A stretch of DNA of 7,459 nt, from contig JAFSOM010000540.1 in the NCBI GenBank assembly GCA_017447005.1, positions 1 to 7,459 on the forward strand, written 5' to 3'. The notes beneath the pieces were generated by a model. That model was given only the letters and a program-made list of their open reading frames with translations, was not told the DNA's origin and searched no databases. Position numbers and translations under genes: made by a program. The DNA comes from Oscillibacter sp. Its GTDB lineage: Bacteria; Bacillota; Clostridia; Oscillospirales; Oscillospiraceae. Below, in pieces: positions 1-5,750 of this stretch; position 1 is the stretch's first letter, and the number at the start of each line of letters is the position of its first letter.

Positions 1-1
1 A

Positions 2-1219
2 CGCCGCGAGGACGTGGAACGCTTCCGGCGTACAGGGACGCTTGACCCGGAGAGCAACGCGCAATTCGGCGAGGGCGGCGCGGGGACGTTCTCCGATGGT
101 AAACTGCATACGGGCACCCGCGACCCGCGTCACCGCTTTATCTTGGAGGAACTGGTAGCGCACGGCGCGCCGCCGGAAATCCTCATCGACGCCCGGCCCC
201 ATGTCGGCACGGACATGCTCTTTAAGGTTCTGCAAAACTTACGGGCGGAACTGCTGTCGCTGGGCGCGGACATCCGTTTCGGGCATACCGTGACGGGAAT
301 CCGGCGCGACGGGAATCAGCTTTCCGCGCTGGAAGTCCGCACGCCGAACGGTAAAACGGAAACGCTTCCCTGTAAACGCGTTATCCTTGCCATAGGCCAT
401 TCTGCCCGCGATACGTTTGACGCGCTTTCCCGTTGCGGCGTCCCCATGGAGCCGAAACCGTTCGCCGTGGGAGTGCGCATTGAGCACCGTCAAGCCGACT
501 GCGATGCTGCGCAATACGGGGAGTACGCCGGACATCCCGCGCTTCCCGCCGCGTCCTATCAGCTCTCTTGTCACTTGCCCGACGGGCGCGGCGTGTTTTC
601 CTTCTGCGTCTGTCCGGGCGGGGAGGTTATCGCGGCGGCGTCGGAACCGGGCCGCGTCGTGACCAATGGCATGAGCGAGTACGCCCGCGACCGCGAGAAC
701 ATCAACGGCGGATTGCTTGTCGGCGTCACGCCGTCGGATTTTGGCGCGTCCGGGTCGCTGGCGGGTATCGCGTTCCAACGGCGGTTAGAGGAGGCCGCGT
801 ACCGTCTGGGCGGCGGCAACTTCTACGCCCCCGCGCAACGCGTGGAGGACTTCCTGTCGCGCCGCGCTTCCGACGCCCCCGGACGCGTCCGCCCGTCCTA
901 CCGTCCCGGCGTCCGGTGGGGCGACTTGCACGACTGTCTGCCGCCGTTCCTCACGGACGCGCTCGAACAGGCGTTGCCGATACTGGGCCGTAAACTGCGC
1001 GGCTATGACGCCCCTGACGCCGTACTGACCGCCGTGGAAAGCAGAAGCTCGTCCCCCGTGCGGATTTTACGCGACGGGACAAGTCAATCCGCCTTACGCG
1101 GTCTCTATCCGTGCGGGGAGGGCGCCGGATACGCGGGCGGCATTCTCTCCGCCGCCGCCGACGGTATCCGCTGCGCCGAACAAATCTGCGCCGATTCCGC
1201 CGCGAACCGTGAACCGTAA
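2..1219 (+). CDS. FAD-dependent dehydrogenase, COG2509-type (5' partial)
   Basis: This is the C-terminal part of a cytosolic flavoprotein of the uncharacterised NAD(P)/FAD-dependent oxidoreductase family COG2509; its physiological substrate is unknown. The reading frame runs into the left window edge. A GTG at 14 is probably internal, because the codons before it (RRED) continue the family pattern and the N-terminal GxGxxG FAD-binding segment is absent. Counting from codon 14, a FGEGGAGTFSDGKL block lies at residues 18-31, the family's hallmark glycine-rich motif. Near the C-terminus RSSSPVRI is followed by GLYPCGEGAGYAGGI at residues 363-377, the second FAD-contacting motif. The tail (ADSAANREP) and the TAA stop are written in the first copy of a 38-bp tandem repeat, so the last nine or so residues are probably not conserved. 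The family call is confident; the function is open. Confidence 0.88.
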   Translation, partial: RREDVERFRRTGTLDPESNAQFGEGGAGTFSDGKLHTGTRDPRHRFILEELVAHGAPPEILIDARPHVGTDMLFKVLQNLRAELLSLGADIRFGHTVTGIRRDGNQLSALEVRTPNGKTETLPCKRVILAIGHSARDTFDALSRCGVPMEPKPFAVGVRIEHRQADCDAAQYGEYAGHPALPAASYQLSCHLPDGRGVFSFCVCPGGEVIAAASEPGRVVTNGMSEYARDRENINGGLLVGVTPSDFGASGSLAGIAFQRRLEEAAYRLGGGNFYAPAQRVEDFLSRRASDAPGRVRPSYRPGVRWGDLHDCLPPFLTDALEQALPILGRKLRGYDAPDAVLTAVESRSSSPVRILRDGTSQSALRGLYPCGEGAGYAGGILSAAADGIRCAEQICADSAANREP

Positions 1220-1296
1220 CGGGACGCGCCGATTCCGCCGCGAACTGTGAAGCGTAACGGGACGCGCCGACCGCGCCGCGAACCGTAAAGCGTGAC
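1188..1296. repeat. Tandem repeat, 38-bp unit, about 2.9 copies
   Basis: Three head-to-tail copies lie at 1188-1225, 1226-1263 and 1264-1296. Copies 1 and 2 are both 38 bp and differ at only a few positions. Copy 3 is shorter and more diverged but keeps the GCGCCGA start and the GCCGCGAACCGT core. Copy 1 supplies the last codons and stop of the upstream flavoprotein gene. Copies 2 and 3 lie in the gap before the next gene. The units abut with no unique spacers, so this is not a CRISPR array. Confidence 0.85.
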
Positions 1297-1340
1297 GCGC
1301 CGGACATCATACAATATCCAACATTACAGGAGGTAACATC

Positions 1341-2312
1341 ATGAGCCGCATTGTCTGCATTGTACAGGATTTTCTTTCCGACGAGCACAAGGAGAAAATC
1401 CGTCAGGCCGCCGACAGAGCCGATTTCACGCCGTATTTCTTCACGTCCGCCGAAAAGGACGCCGCCAAAGAGCAGTTGCAAAACTGTGAGGTTCTGTACG
1501 CCAACAGCCCCGCGATTCTGCGCGAGACTTCCGACAAACTGCGCTGGTACGCCGCCGCGTCCGCCGGAGCCGACGCCTACTGCGCTGACCCGTCCCTGTT
1601 CGCCAACCCCGACTGTATCCTGACGACTTCCAACGTCTACGGCGCGACGATTGCCGAACATGTCATCATGGTAACGCTGGAACTCCTGCGGCGTATGCCG
1701 TTCTTCAAAGAGCCGTTGCGCCGTCACGAATGGCTGATTTCTCCGCCGATTCGCTCTATCAAGGACGGCGATTTCACCATCTTGGGCACGGGCAATCTCG
1801 GACGGACTATCGCGGCGCGTCTGCGGAGCATGGAGGCGCGGCGGATTCTCGGCGTCAGTCATAGCGGGCGGAAAGTGGATACGTTCGACGAGGTTCTCCC
1901 GGTGTCTCAGCTCGATACGGTTCTGCCGAAAACCGACTTCCTGATTATGGCCCTTCCCGGCACGCCGGAGACCGTCAACATCCTCAACCGCGACCGCATT
2001 GCTTTACTCCCCCCGGAGGCGTATGTAGTCAATGTGGGACGCGGTAACGCGCTCGACCAAGAGGCGTTGCGGGACGCGCTGAATCAGGGACGCATTGCCG
2101 GGGCCGCGCTGGATGTGGTTGTCCCGGAGCCGCTTCCGGCGGACAATCCGCTGTGGGATACGCCGAACCTGATTCTGACCCCGCACATTTCCGGCAACAT
2201 GGCCCTCGGCTATACGCGGGATGAAAACGTTCGCCTGTTCTGTAAGAATCTCCTGCGCTACGCCGACGGCGATACGCCTTCCGGCGTCGTTGACCGCGCC
2301 AGAGGCTATTGA
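1341..2312 (+). CDS. D-2-hydroxyacid dehydrogenase (NAD(P)-dependent)
   Basis: A 323-residue cytosolic enzyme expected to interconvert a 2-oxoacid and a D-2-hydroxyacid with NAD(P)H; the substrate cannot be read from sequence. The catalytic domain is split around a central Rossmann domain (about residues 102-285). The nucleotide-binding motif GTGNLG is at 149-154. The family catalytic residues are visible: Arg234 in NVGRG, Glu263 in VPEP and His282 in PHISG. At the end of the second beta strand, where NAD-specific members carry an acidic residue, the sequence is SHSGR (173-177), which suggests NADP(H) use (inference). The start is the ATG preceded by AGGAGGT at 1328-1334, an ideal ribosome site. 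A TACAAT at 1310-1315 could be a -10 box, but I see no matching -35. The length is normal and the gene appears intact. It resembles glyoxylate/hydroxypyruvate-reductase-like members found in clostridia. Confidence 0.93.
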   Translation: MSRIVCIVQDFLSDEHKEKIRQAADRADFTPYFFTSAEKDAAKEQLQNCEVLYANSPAILRETSDKLRWYAAASAGADAYCADPSLFANPDCILTTSNVYGATIAEHVIMVTLELLRRMPFFKEPLRRHEWLISPPIRSIKDGDFTILGTGNLGRTIAARLRSMEARRILGVSHSGRKVDTFDEVLPVSQLDTVLPKTDFLIMALPGTPETVNILNRDRIALLPPEAYVVNVGRGNALDQEALRDALNQGRIAGAALDVVVPEPLPADNPLWDTPNLILTPHISGNMALGYTRDENVRLFCKNLLRYADGDTPSGVVDRARGY

Positions 2313-2383
2313 CGCCCGTCGCGGACAGCGCCGGAATCTGCGTTTCCGTCGTCACAAAACATTCCGGAATTTTGACGCCCGTC
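2309..2383. repeat. 12-bp direct repeat, TTGACGCCCGTC, 63 bp apart
   Basis: TTGACGCCCGTC occurs at 2309-2320 and again at 2372-2383. The first copy spans the stop codon of the hydroxyacid dehydrogenase gene. Sequence after each copy shows looser similarity (a GGAATC followed by a TTCC). A decayed tandem duplication of roughly 63 bp is possible. Confidence 0.6.
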
Positions 2384-2611
2384 ATATGGAAAAAGTTTCC
2401 GGCGCGTGCGGAATCCGTTCCTGAAGTTTCCCATTTTGGGAGAGAATGGAAACCTTTCCGCCCGGAAACCCGTTTCCCATTTCCTATATCGGCGCTTTTT
2501 CCCCGTCCTGTAAGGGTTTGCATACGCAAAAAGTTTTGGAAATATCCGGATGAAAACGCCGCCTCAACCGCGTTTCCATCCGCTATCACGGATTGTAAGG
2601 AGCGACACAGT
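2313..2611 (+). promoter_or_regulatory. Long leader of the alcohol dehydrogenase gene, dense in GGAAA/TTTCC
   Basis: About 300 bp with no credible gene; the frame of the downstream gene stays open through it but reads as low-quality protein. TTTCC occurs at 2343, 2396, 2427, 2455, 2473, 2480, 2498 and 2573, and its complement GGAAA at 2388, 2448, 2464 and 2538. These create several small hairpins, for example 2448-2459, 2455-2468 and 2464-2477. There is also a perfect 10-bp palindrome, ATTCCGGAAT, at 2361-2370 and an 11-bp direct repeat GTTTCCCATTT at 2426 and 2472. A possible weak promoter is TTGCAT at 2518-2523 with AATATC 17 bp later. I cannot match the region to a known riboswitch, and a regulatory role is inference. 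Confidence 0.4.
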
Positions 2612-3793
2612 ATGAACGCATTCACTTTCTATTCCCCCACGTTTTTCGACTTCGGCGAGAACGCCGAACGGCAGACCGGCGAACTGGTACGGCGTTTCGG
2701 CGGTTCGCACGTCCTGCTGGTTTACGGCGGCGGTTCGGTCAAGCGCAACGGAGCCTATGACGCCGTGACGGATTCGTTACGGGCCGCCGGGATTCCATGG
2801 GACGAACTCAGCGGCGTACAGCCCAACCCCCGTAGCGGCTTAGTGTATCAGGGAATCGACCTTTGTCGGCGCGTCGGGGCGGACTTCCTGTTGGCCATCG
2901 GCGGCGGGAGCGCGATTGACACCGCGAAAGCAATCGCGTTCGGCGCGCCCTATAACGGCGACTTCTGGGACATCTTCACGGGCAAGGCCAAACTCGAAGC
3001 CTGTATGCCCGTGGGCGTCGTACTGACGATTGCCGCCGCCGGAAGCGAGGGAAGCAACAGTTGCGTTATCACGCAGGAGAACGGCGCGTTCAAGTGGGGC
3101 AGTCCGAAGTCCGACCTCATCCGGCCCCGGTTCGCGGTTATGAATCCGCGCTACACCTGCACGTTGCCCCCGTTCCAGACCGCTTGCGGCGCCGCCGATA
3201 TGATGAGCCATATCATGGAGCGCTATTTCTCCAATACGCCCGACGTGGGTTTGACCGACAGGCTTTGCGAGGCGTTGCTAAAGACGGTTATCGCCGCCGC
3301 GCCCCGCGCCCTTGCCAATCCCGACGACATCGCCGCCCGCGCCGATTTGATGTGGACAAGCACGTTAGCGCATAACAATTCCGTGGGAATCGGACGTGAG
3401 CAGGACTGGGCCAGTCACCAGATGGAGCACGAGCTTTCCGCGCTCTACGACTGCGCTCACGGCGCCGGATTAGCCGTCGTCACGCCCGCGTGGATGGAAT
3501 ACGTCATGAGTCACGACGTGTCGCGCTTCGCCCGGTTCGCCGTAAACGTATTCGGCGCGGAGATGGACTACGCCGTCCCGGAGCGTACCGCAAGAGAGGG
3601 TATCCGGCGTCTGCGCGTATTCTTCCATGAACTCGGATTGCCCGCGACGCTTGCGGAAATCGGCGGACGGGAAGAAGATATTCCGGTAATGGTAGAGCGT
3701 CGGAAGCAAAAGCCGAACGGTTTCCCCTTCGGCGGATTCGTGAAAATCGGCCCCGACGATATGGCGGCGATTTTGCGTTTGTGCGTGAAATAA
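2612..3793 (+). CDS. Iron-containing alcohol dehydrogenase, butanol dehydrogenase/YqhD type
   Basis: A 393-residue group III metal-dependent alcohol dehydrogenase, expected to reduce aldehydes with NADPH in the cytosol, as its relatives BDH and YqhD do. The N-terminal dinucleotide domain contains GGGS at 39-42 and GGGSAIDTAK at 97-106. The four metal ligands line up with E. coli YqhD at a constant offset of two: Asp196, His200, His269 and His283. The block ASHQMEHELSALYDCAHGAGLA and the GREQDW before it are typical of the butanol dehydrogenase branch. I place the start at the ATG at 2612, nine bases after AAGGAG (2597-2602), where the family's usual N-terminus (NAFTFYSPTFFDFG) begins. An upstream in-frame start at 2309 would add about 100 unlikely residues. 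The gene appears intact and of normal length. Together with the upstream hydroxyacid dehydrogenase it suggests disposal of reducing equivalents, but the 299-bp gap argues for separate transcription. Confidence 0.93.
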   Translation: MNAFTFYSPTFFDFGENAERQTGELVRRFGGSHVLLVYGGGSVKRNGAYDAVTDSLRAAGIPWDELSGVQPNPRSGLVYQGIDLCRRVGADFLLAIGGGSAIDTAKAIAFGAPYNGDFWDIFTGKAKLEACMPVGVVLTIAAAGSEGSNSCVITQENGAFKWGSPKSDLIRPRFAVMNPRYTCTLPPFQTACGAADMMSHIMERYFSNTPDVGLTDRLCEALLKTVIAAAPRALANPDDIAARADLMWTSTLAHNNSVGIGREQDWASHQMEHELSALYDCAHGAGLAVVTPAWMEYVMSHDVSRFARFAVNVFGAEMDYAVPERTAREGIRRLRVFFHELGLPATLAEIGGREEDIPVMVERRKQKPNGFPFGGFVKIGPDDMAAILRLCVK

Positions 3794-3831
3794 CGGCGGT
3801 AAGTTTGCGCCTGTTCGTAAGGCAACCGCCG
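3794..3831 (+). other. Long hairpin directly after the alcohol dehydrogenase stop
   Basis: CGGCGGT at 3794-3800 pairs perfectly with ACCGCCG at 3825-3831, and an inner GCC/GGC pairing (3809-3811 with 3821-3823) can form inside it. It begins on the base after the stop codon and has no T-tract, so it is not a standard terminator. It may protect the mRNA 3' end, but this is inference. Confidence 0.4.
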
Positions 3832-3864
3832 CGCCGCCGCAAAAGCGCGTGACGTAAGGACGCG

Positions 3865-3900
3865 GAAACGCCCTTCCCCGGTAACAGGGAGGGGCGTTTC
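3865..3900. terminator. Bidirectional terminator hairpin
   Basis: A 14-bp stem pairs 3865-3878 with 3887-3900 around the 8-base loop CGGTAACA, with one G-T wobble. Both strands end the stem in TTTC, with only a short T-run. It lies between the plus-strand alcohol dehydrogenase gene and a minus-strand gene ending at 3914, the expected place for a shared terminator of convergent units. Confidence 0.8.
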
Positions 3901-3913
3901 GTTCGCGGCGCGG

Positions 3914-4144
3914 TTAAATATAGCGCTGTTCCAGATTGATATTCAGGCCGTACCGCGCAAGGTCTTCGTCCCGGACGCTCAATTCCGATTTGAGCGTGTC
4001 CAGCATTTCATAATAGGCCTCGCTCCGACCGGATTTGAATAAATCATCCTTGTTTTCGCGGCTTTCCCGGATGGATTCATTCGCGTTTTCAATCAGGCGG
4101 GCAATGATAAAGCGCAGACTGTCCGCCGTGAGGTTACTGTTCAT
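3914..4144 (-). CDS. Small hypothetical protein, second gene of a minus-strand pair
   Basis: A 76-residue, charged, probably all-helical soluble protein; I do not recognise its family with certainty. It has no signal peptide, membrane segment or metal motif. The middle reads SGRSEAYYEMLDTLKSEL and the end DLARYGLNINLEQRYI, a pattern I associate loosely with small proteins of clostridial genomes. The start ATG (4144-4142) overlaps the end of the upstream minus-strand gene by 11 bases, suggesting translational coupling; its own ribosome site is weak. The DNA is clearly richer in A+T than both flanks, hinting at acquisition. Its size, acidity and position behind a putative toxin-like fragment would fit an immunity protein, but that is inference. 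The frame looks like a real gene because coding is uninterrupted and the neighbour relation is tight. Confidence 0.65.
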   Translation of the reverse strand: MNSNLTADSLRFIIARLIENANESIRESRENKDDLFKSGRSEAYYEMLDTLKSELSVRDEDLARYGLNINLEQRYI

Positions 4145-4508
4145 TCCATTCGCCCCGCTTTCTTAACTCTTCCTTCCTGTTCTCGACGGATTCCTGAAAA
4201 TTACGGATTTCTTTCCGCCAATGACGTTTTAACGCTTCCTGATGCGTTTCCGTCAGGCTGTCCCAGTTTCCCACGTGAGACCGGGGATTTTTCAAATATC
4301 CCTCATGTTCCAGAATACGTTGTTCAAACGTGCGGATACCCTTTTTCAGAAAGCGCGAATCCTGTTGGGACAGTCCCTTTTCGCCGAAAAACTGGAGACC
4401 GATTTCTTCCGTTACGCTCATAGGTCGCTTTACCGCAAAATAACCGTGCGTTTCATAAGCGGATTCTCCTTTGTCGTCAAATCCCGTGGAACGGGGACAT
4501 TTTACCAC
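4134..4508 (-). CDS. Hypothetical protein, possible 5'-truncated toxin-module remnant
   Basis: A 124-residue open frame from GTG (4508-4506) to TAA (4136-4134). The core from FGEKGLSQQDSRFLKKGI to the C-terminus is helical and rich in Arg, Glu and Lys, with a predicted coiled stretch (about residues 50-120, including NPRSHVGNWDSL and KRHWRKEIRNFQESVENR). This HExxKNP...W...L..HW..EI..F pattern recalls C-terminal segments of polymorphic (RHS-like) toxins; that is pattern memory, not a search result. The start is doubtful: no ribosome site precedes the GTG, an in-frame TGA lies 30 bases upstream, and the only good AAAGGAG (4459-4453) serves a different frame. An internal ATG at 4421 is an alternative. 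The gene may be the tail of a longer one whose 5' part was lost. Base composition is more A+T-rich than the surroundings. Confidence 0.5.
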   Translation of the reverse strand: MVKCPRSTGFDDKGESAYETHGYFAVKRPMSVTEEIGLQFFGEKGLSQQDSRFLKKGIRTFEQRILEHEGYLKNPRSHVGNWDSLTETHQEALKRHWRKEIRNFQESVENRKEELRKRGEWNEQ

Positions 4509-4603
4509 AATCGCCGCGCCGCCGCAAGAGCGATTTCATGAAAGCCCTGACAAATGCACGAAAAACACGCGCCGGAACGCCGGGGAATTGCGCAACATTT
4601 CCC

Positions 4604-4631
4604 TTGCAATCCGGCGCGGCGCGGCTATAAT
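4604..4631 (+). promoter_or_regulatory. Sigma-A promoter of the folT transcript
   Basis: TTGCAA (4604-4609), a 16-bp spacer and a perfect TATAAT (4626-4631). Transcription would begin near 4638, five bases before the first helix of the proposed riboswitch, as expected for an mRNA leader. ATTGC at 4587-4591 and GCAAT at 4606-4610 form an inverted repeat overlapping the -35, a possible but unproven operator. Confidence 0.8.
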
Positions 4632-4642
4632 ATCCATCTATA

Positions 4643-4874
4643 GGCAGAGTAGGCGCGTAAGCCATAAGGCCGGAAAGACGGGGAGTTGCTTTCCGGTCGG
4701 CGGAACGGACGAAACACGGAGACAAACCCGCGTAACGTAACGCGGAGACAGTACCGCGTAACGAAAGGCGGAGACCATCCCGCGTAACGCAACGCGGGGA
4801 CAGTCCCGCTTTCGTGACACGCGGGAAACGTCCCGCCGCCGTCCCGCACGGAATCCGCGCCGCATCCCGCTGCC
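4643..4874 (+). promoter_or_regulatory. Probable THF riboswitch (RF01831-like) with a large internal insertion
   Basis: THF riboswitches sense reduced folates and control folate genes, often folT. Here the leader begins GGCAG (4643-4647), followed by AGUAG (4648-4652). GGCAG pairs with CUGCC at 4870-4874 (P1), and GGCGCG (4652-4657) pairs with CGCGCC (4856-4861, P2). Between the 3' strands of P2 and P1 lies GCAUCCCG (4862-4869), close to the family's conserved GCAUCCG. An 8-bp P3 (4670-4677 with 4689-4696) closes the loop ACGGGGAGUUG. Its CGGG (4679-4682) can pair with CCCG (4866-4869), matching the family pseudoknot. ACGAA, conserved after P3, is at 4709-4713. The GCGUUAAG core is only loosely kept, as GCGUAAGCCAUAAG. 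Typical members are about 100 nt; this one is 232 because tandem repeats fill 4714-4855. The downstream gene is FolT-like, which supports the call. Ligand binding may be altered or lost. Confidence 0.68.
4703..4833 (+). repeat. 26-bp tandem hairpin repeats inside the riboswitch
   Basis: Copies lie at 4729-4754, 4755-4780 and 4781-4806 (26 bp each). A diverged 27-bp copy follows at 4807-4833, and a partial, diverged copy precedes them at 4703-4728. The common pattern is CGCGTAACGnAACGCGGnGACA. In RNA each copy folds into a small stem-loop: 4728-4732 with 4741-4745; 4754-4757 with 4768-4771; 4779-4784 with 4793-4798; 4804-4809 with 4821-4826. Stem bases change between copies but stay paired. 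Confidence 0.8.
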
Positions 4875-4928
4875 GCATACGGAACGAACCGATGTCAGGC
4901 GCGGCGTTTTGACGGCCTGTCAAGCTGG

Positions 4929-4976
4929 CTTCCTTTGCGGCGCCCGGAAACGGACTGCCGAGAAAACATAAGGAGG
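4929..4976 (+). promoter_or_regulatory. folT ribosome site and possible sequestering strand
   Basis: The Shine-Dalgarno AAGGAGG is at 4970-4976, eight bases before ATG 4985. CTTCCTT at 4929-4935 can pair with all seven of its bases (one G-U). I see no T-tract terminator between the riboswitch and the gene, so control by hiding the ribosome site is the likelier mode. A second CTGCC at 4955-4959 could compete with the P1 3' strand for GGCAG (4643-4647). Confidence 0.45.
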
Positions 4977-4984
4977 TCTTGCTT

Positions 4985-5611
4985 ATGCAACGCGTTCCCG
5001 ATTCTTCCTCCGGCGCACGTTACGCCCACCCCTTTTCCGCCGCCTACTGGCGCGCCGCCGCCGCCGAGGCCCGCGACTTGCGCAAACTTGTCTTCGCCGC
5101 GCTGATGATTGCCCTGTGTATCGCGCTGGGCTACCTTCCCGCCGTCACGTTGCCTTACGGCGGACGCGTGACATGGGGCTTTCTGGCCCGCGCCCTGTGC
5201 GGTTATGTCTGCGGCCCCGTACTGGGCGTACTGTTCGGTTTCGCCGAGGATATTTTGAGCTTCTTCCTGACGGGCGGGGGCGGCTATCCGTTCTTCTTCG
5301 GCTATGCGCTCACAACCATGATTGGCGTATTGATTTACGCGCTGTTCCTCTACCGCGCAGATTTGACCGTCCGGCGGGTTTTTCTGGCGAAACTGCTGAC
5401 GAATATCGAAAACGTCACGCTGGGCGCGCTGTGGATGTCGATTCTGAGCGGCAAGGCGTATCTCGTGACGGCGAGCGCAAGCGCGATAAAGAATCTGGTC
5501 ATGCTCCCGGTACAGACCGCGATTCTGTGCGCGTTATTGGCGGCGCTGTCGCCGTACCTGAAACAATCCGGCCTGATTCCGGACGGCTCCGCGACGCGTC
5601 CGCGGCTTTGA
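4985..5611 (+). CDS. folT: Folate ECF transporter S component, FolT-type
   Basis: A 208-residue integral membrane protein, the substrate-binding (S) subunit of an energy-coupling factor importer; it would bind folate and work with EcfA, EcfA' and EcfT, which are not in the window. About six hydrophobic segments are visible: roughly 34-52, 66-80, 82-96, 104-123, 133-155 and 167-189. The first contains FAALMIALCIALG, the small-residue pattern that contacts EcfT. The middle reads ARALCGYVCGPVLGVLFGFAEDILSFFL, then GGGGYPFFFGYALTTMIGVLIYALFLYR, and late IKNLVMLPVQ; this order matches the FolT branch. I chose ATG 4985, eight bases from AAGGAGG; a TTG at 4979 is only two bases from it. The unusually polar 30-residue N-terminus precedes the first helix. 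The riboswitch-like leader independently supports folate. A different S-component substrate remains possible. Confidence 0.85.
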   Translation: MQRVPDSSSGARYAHPFSAAYWRAAAAEARDLRKLVFAALMIALCIALGYLPAVTLPYGGRVTWGFLARALCGYVCGPVLGVLFGFAEDILSFFLTGGGGYPFFFGYALTTMIGVLIYALFLYRADLTVRRVFLAKLLTNIENVTLGALWMSILSGKAYLVTASASAIKNLVMLPVQTAILCALLAALSPYLKQSGLIPDGSATRPRL

Positions 5612-5621
5612 AACTTCTTAC

Positions 5622-5649
5622 GCCCTCTTCCGTTACGCCGGGGGAGGGC
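5622..5649 (+). terminator. Likely folT terminator hairpin
   Basis: A 10-bp stem pairs GCCCTCTTCC (5622-5631) with GGGGGAGGGC (5640-5649), with two G-T pairs and an 8-base loop, starting 11 bases after the folT stop. Only TTT follows, some bases later (5658-5660), so termination may be inefficient. Confidence 0.55.
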
Positions 5650-5700
5650 GGCGCCTGTTTACAAGTATGTGTAAAGTTTTCGTTGGCGCGGCGGAAACTT

Positions 5701-5750
5701 GCCCTCATCCGGCGCTGCGCGCTACCTTCCCCCGTAGACGGGGGAAGGGC
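5701..5750 (-). repeat. Palindromic repeat, copy A
   Basis: Read on the minus strand: a 10-bp hairpin (5725-5734 with 5739-5748, CCTTCCCCCG/CGGGGGAAGG), then a GC-rich second hairpin region (5712-5723), then the conserved end CGGATGAGGGC. From memory, repeats of this CCTCATCCG...CCTTCCCCC type are common between genes of Oscillospiraceae. Confidence 0.75.

Noticed and set aside
951..1862. A 303-codon open frame on the minus strand across the flavoprotein and hydroxyacid dehydrogenase genes
   Set aside because: It is antisense to two well-supported genes, very arginine-rich and low in complexity, and reads through the tandem repeat; it is a by-product of high GC.
2309..2611. N-terminal extension of the alcohol dehydrogenase from an upstream in-frame start
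   Set aside because: The added residues do not resemble the family, and a good ribosome site and the normal family N-terminus occur at 2612.
4703..4833. CRISPR array
   Set aside because: Units are contiguous 26-27-mers with no unique spacers and no cas genes nearby.
4643..4874. Cobalamin, TPP or lysine riboswitch instead of THF
   Set aside because: I see none of their signature boxes (such as CUGAGA or GCCACUG), whereas AGUAG, ACGAA and GCAUCC plus the P1/P2 pairing fit THF, as does the FolT gene.
4477..4923. A 148-codon minus-strand open frame over the folT leader
   Set aside because: It translates the tandem repeats into repetitive Arg/Leu/Val text, has no ribosome site, and overlaps a promoter and a structured leader on the other strand.
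4979..4984. TTG 4979 as the folT start
   Set aside because: It lies only two bases after AAGGAGG; ATG 4985 has normal spacing.
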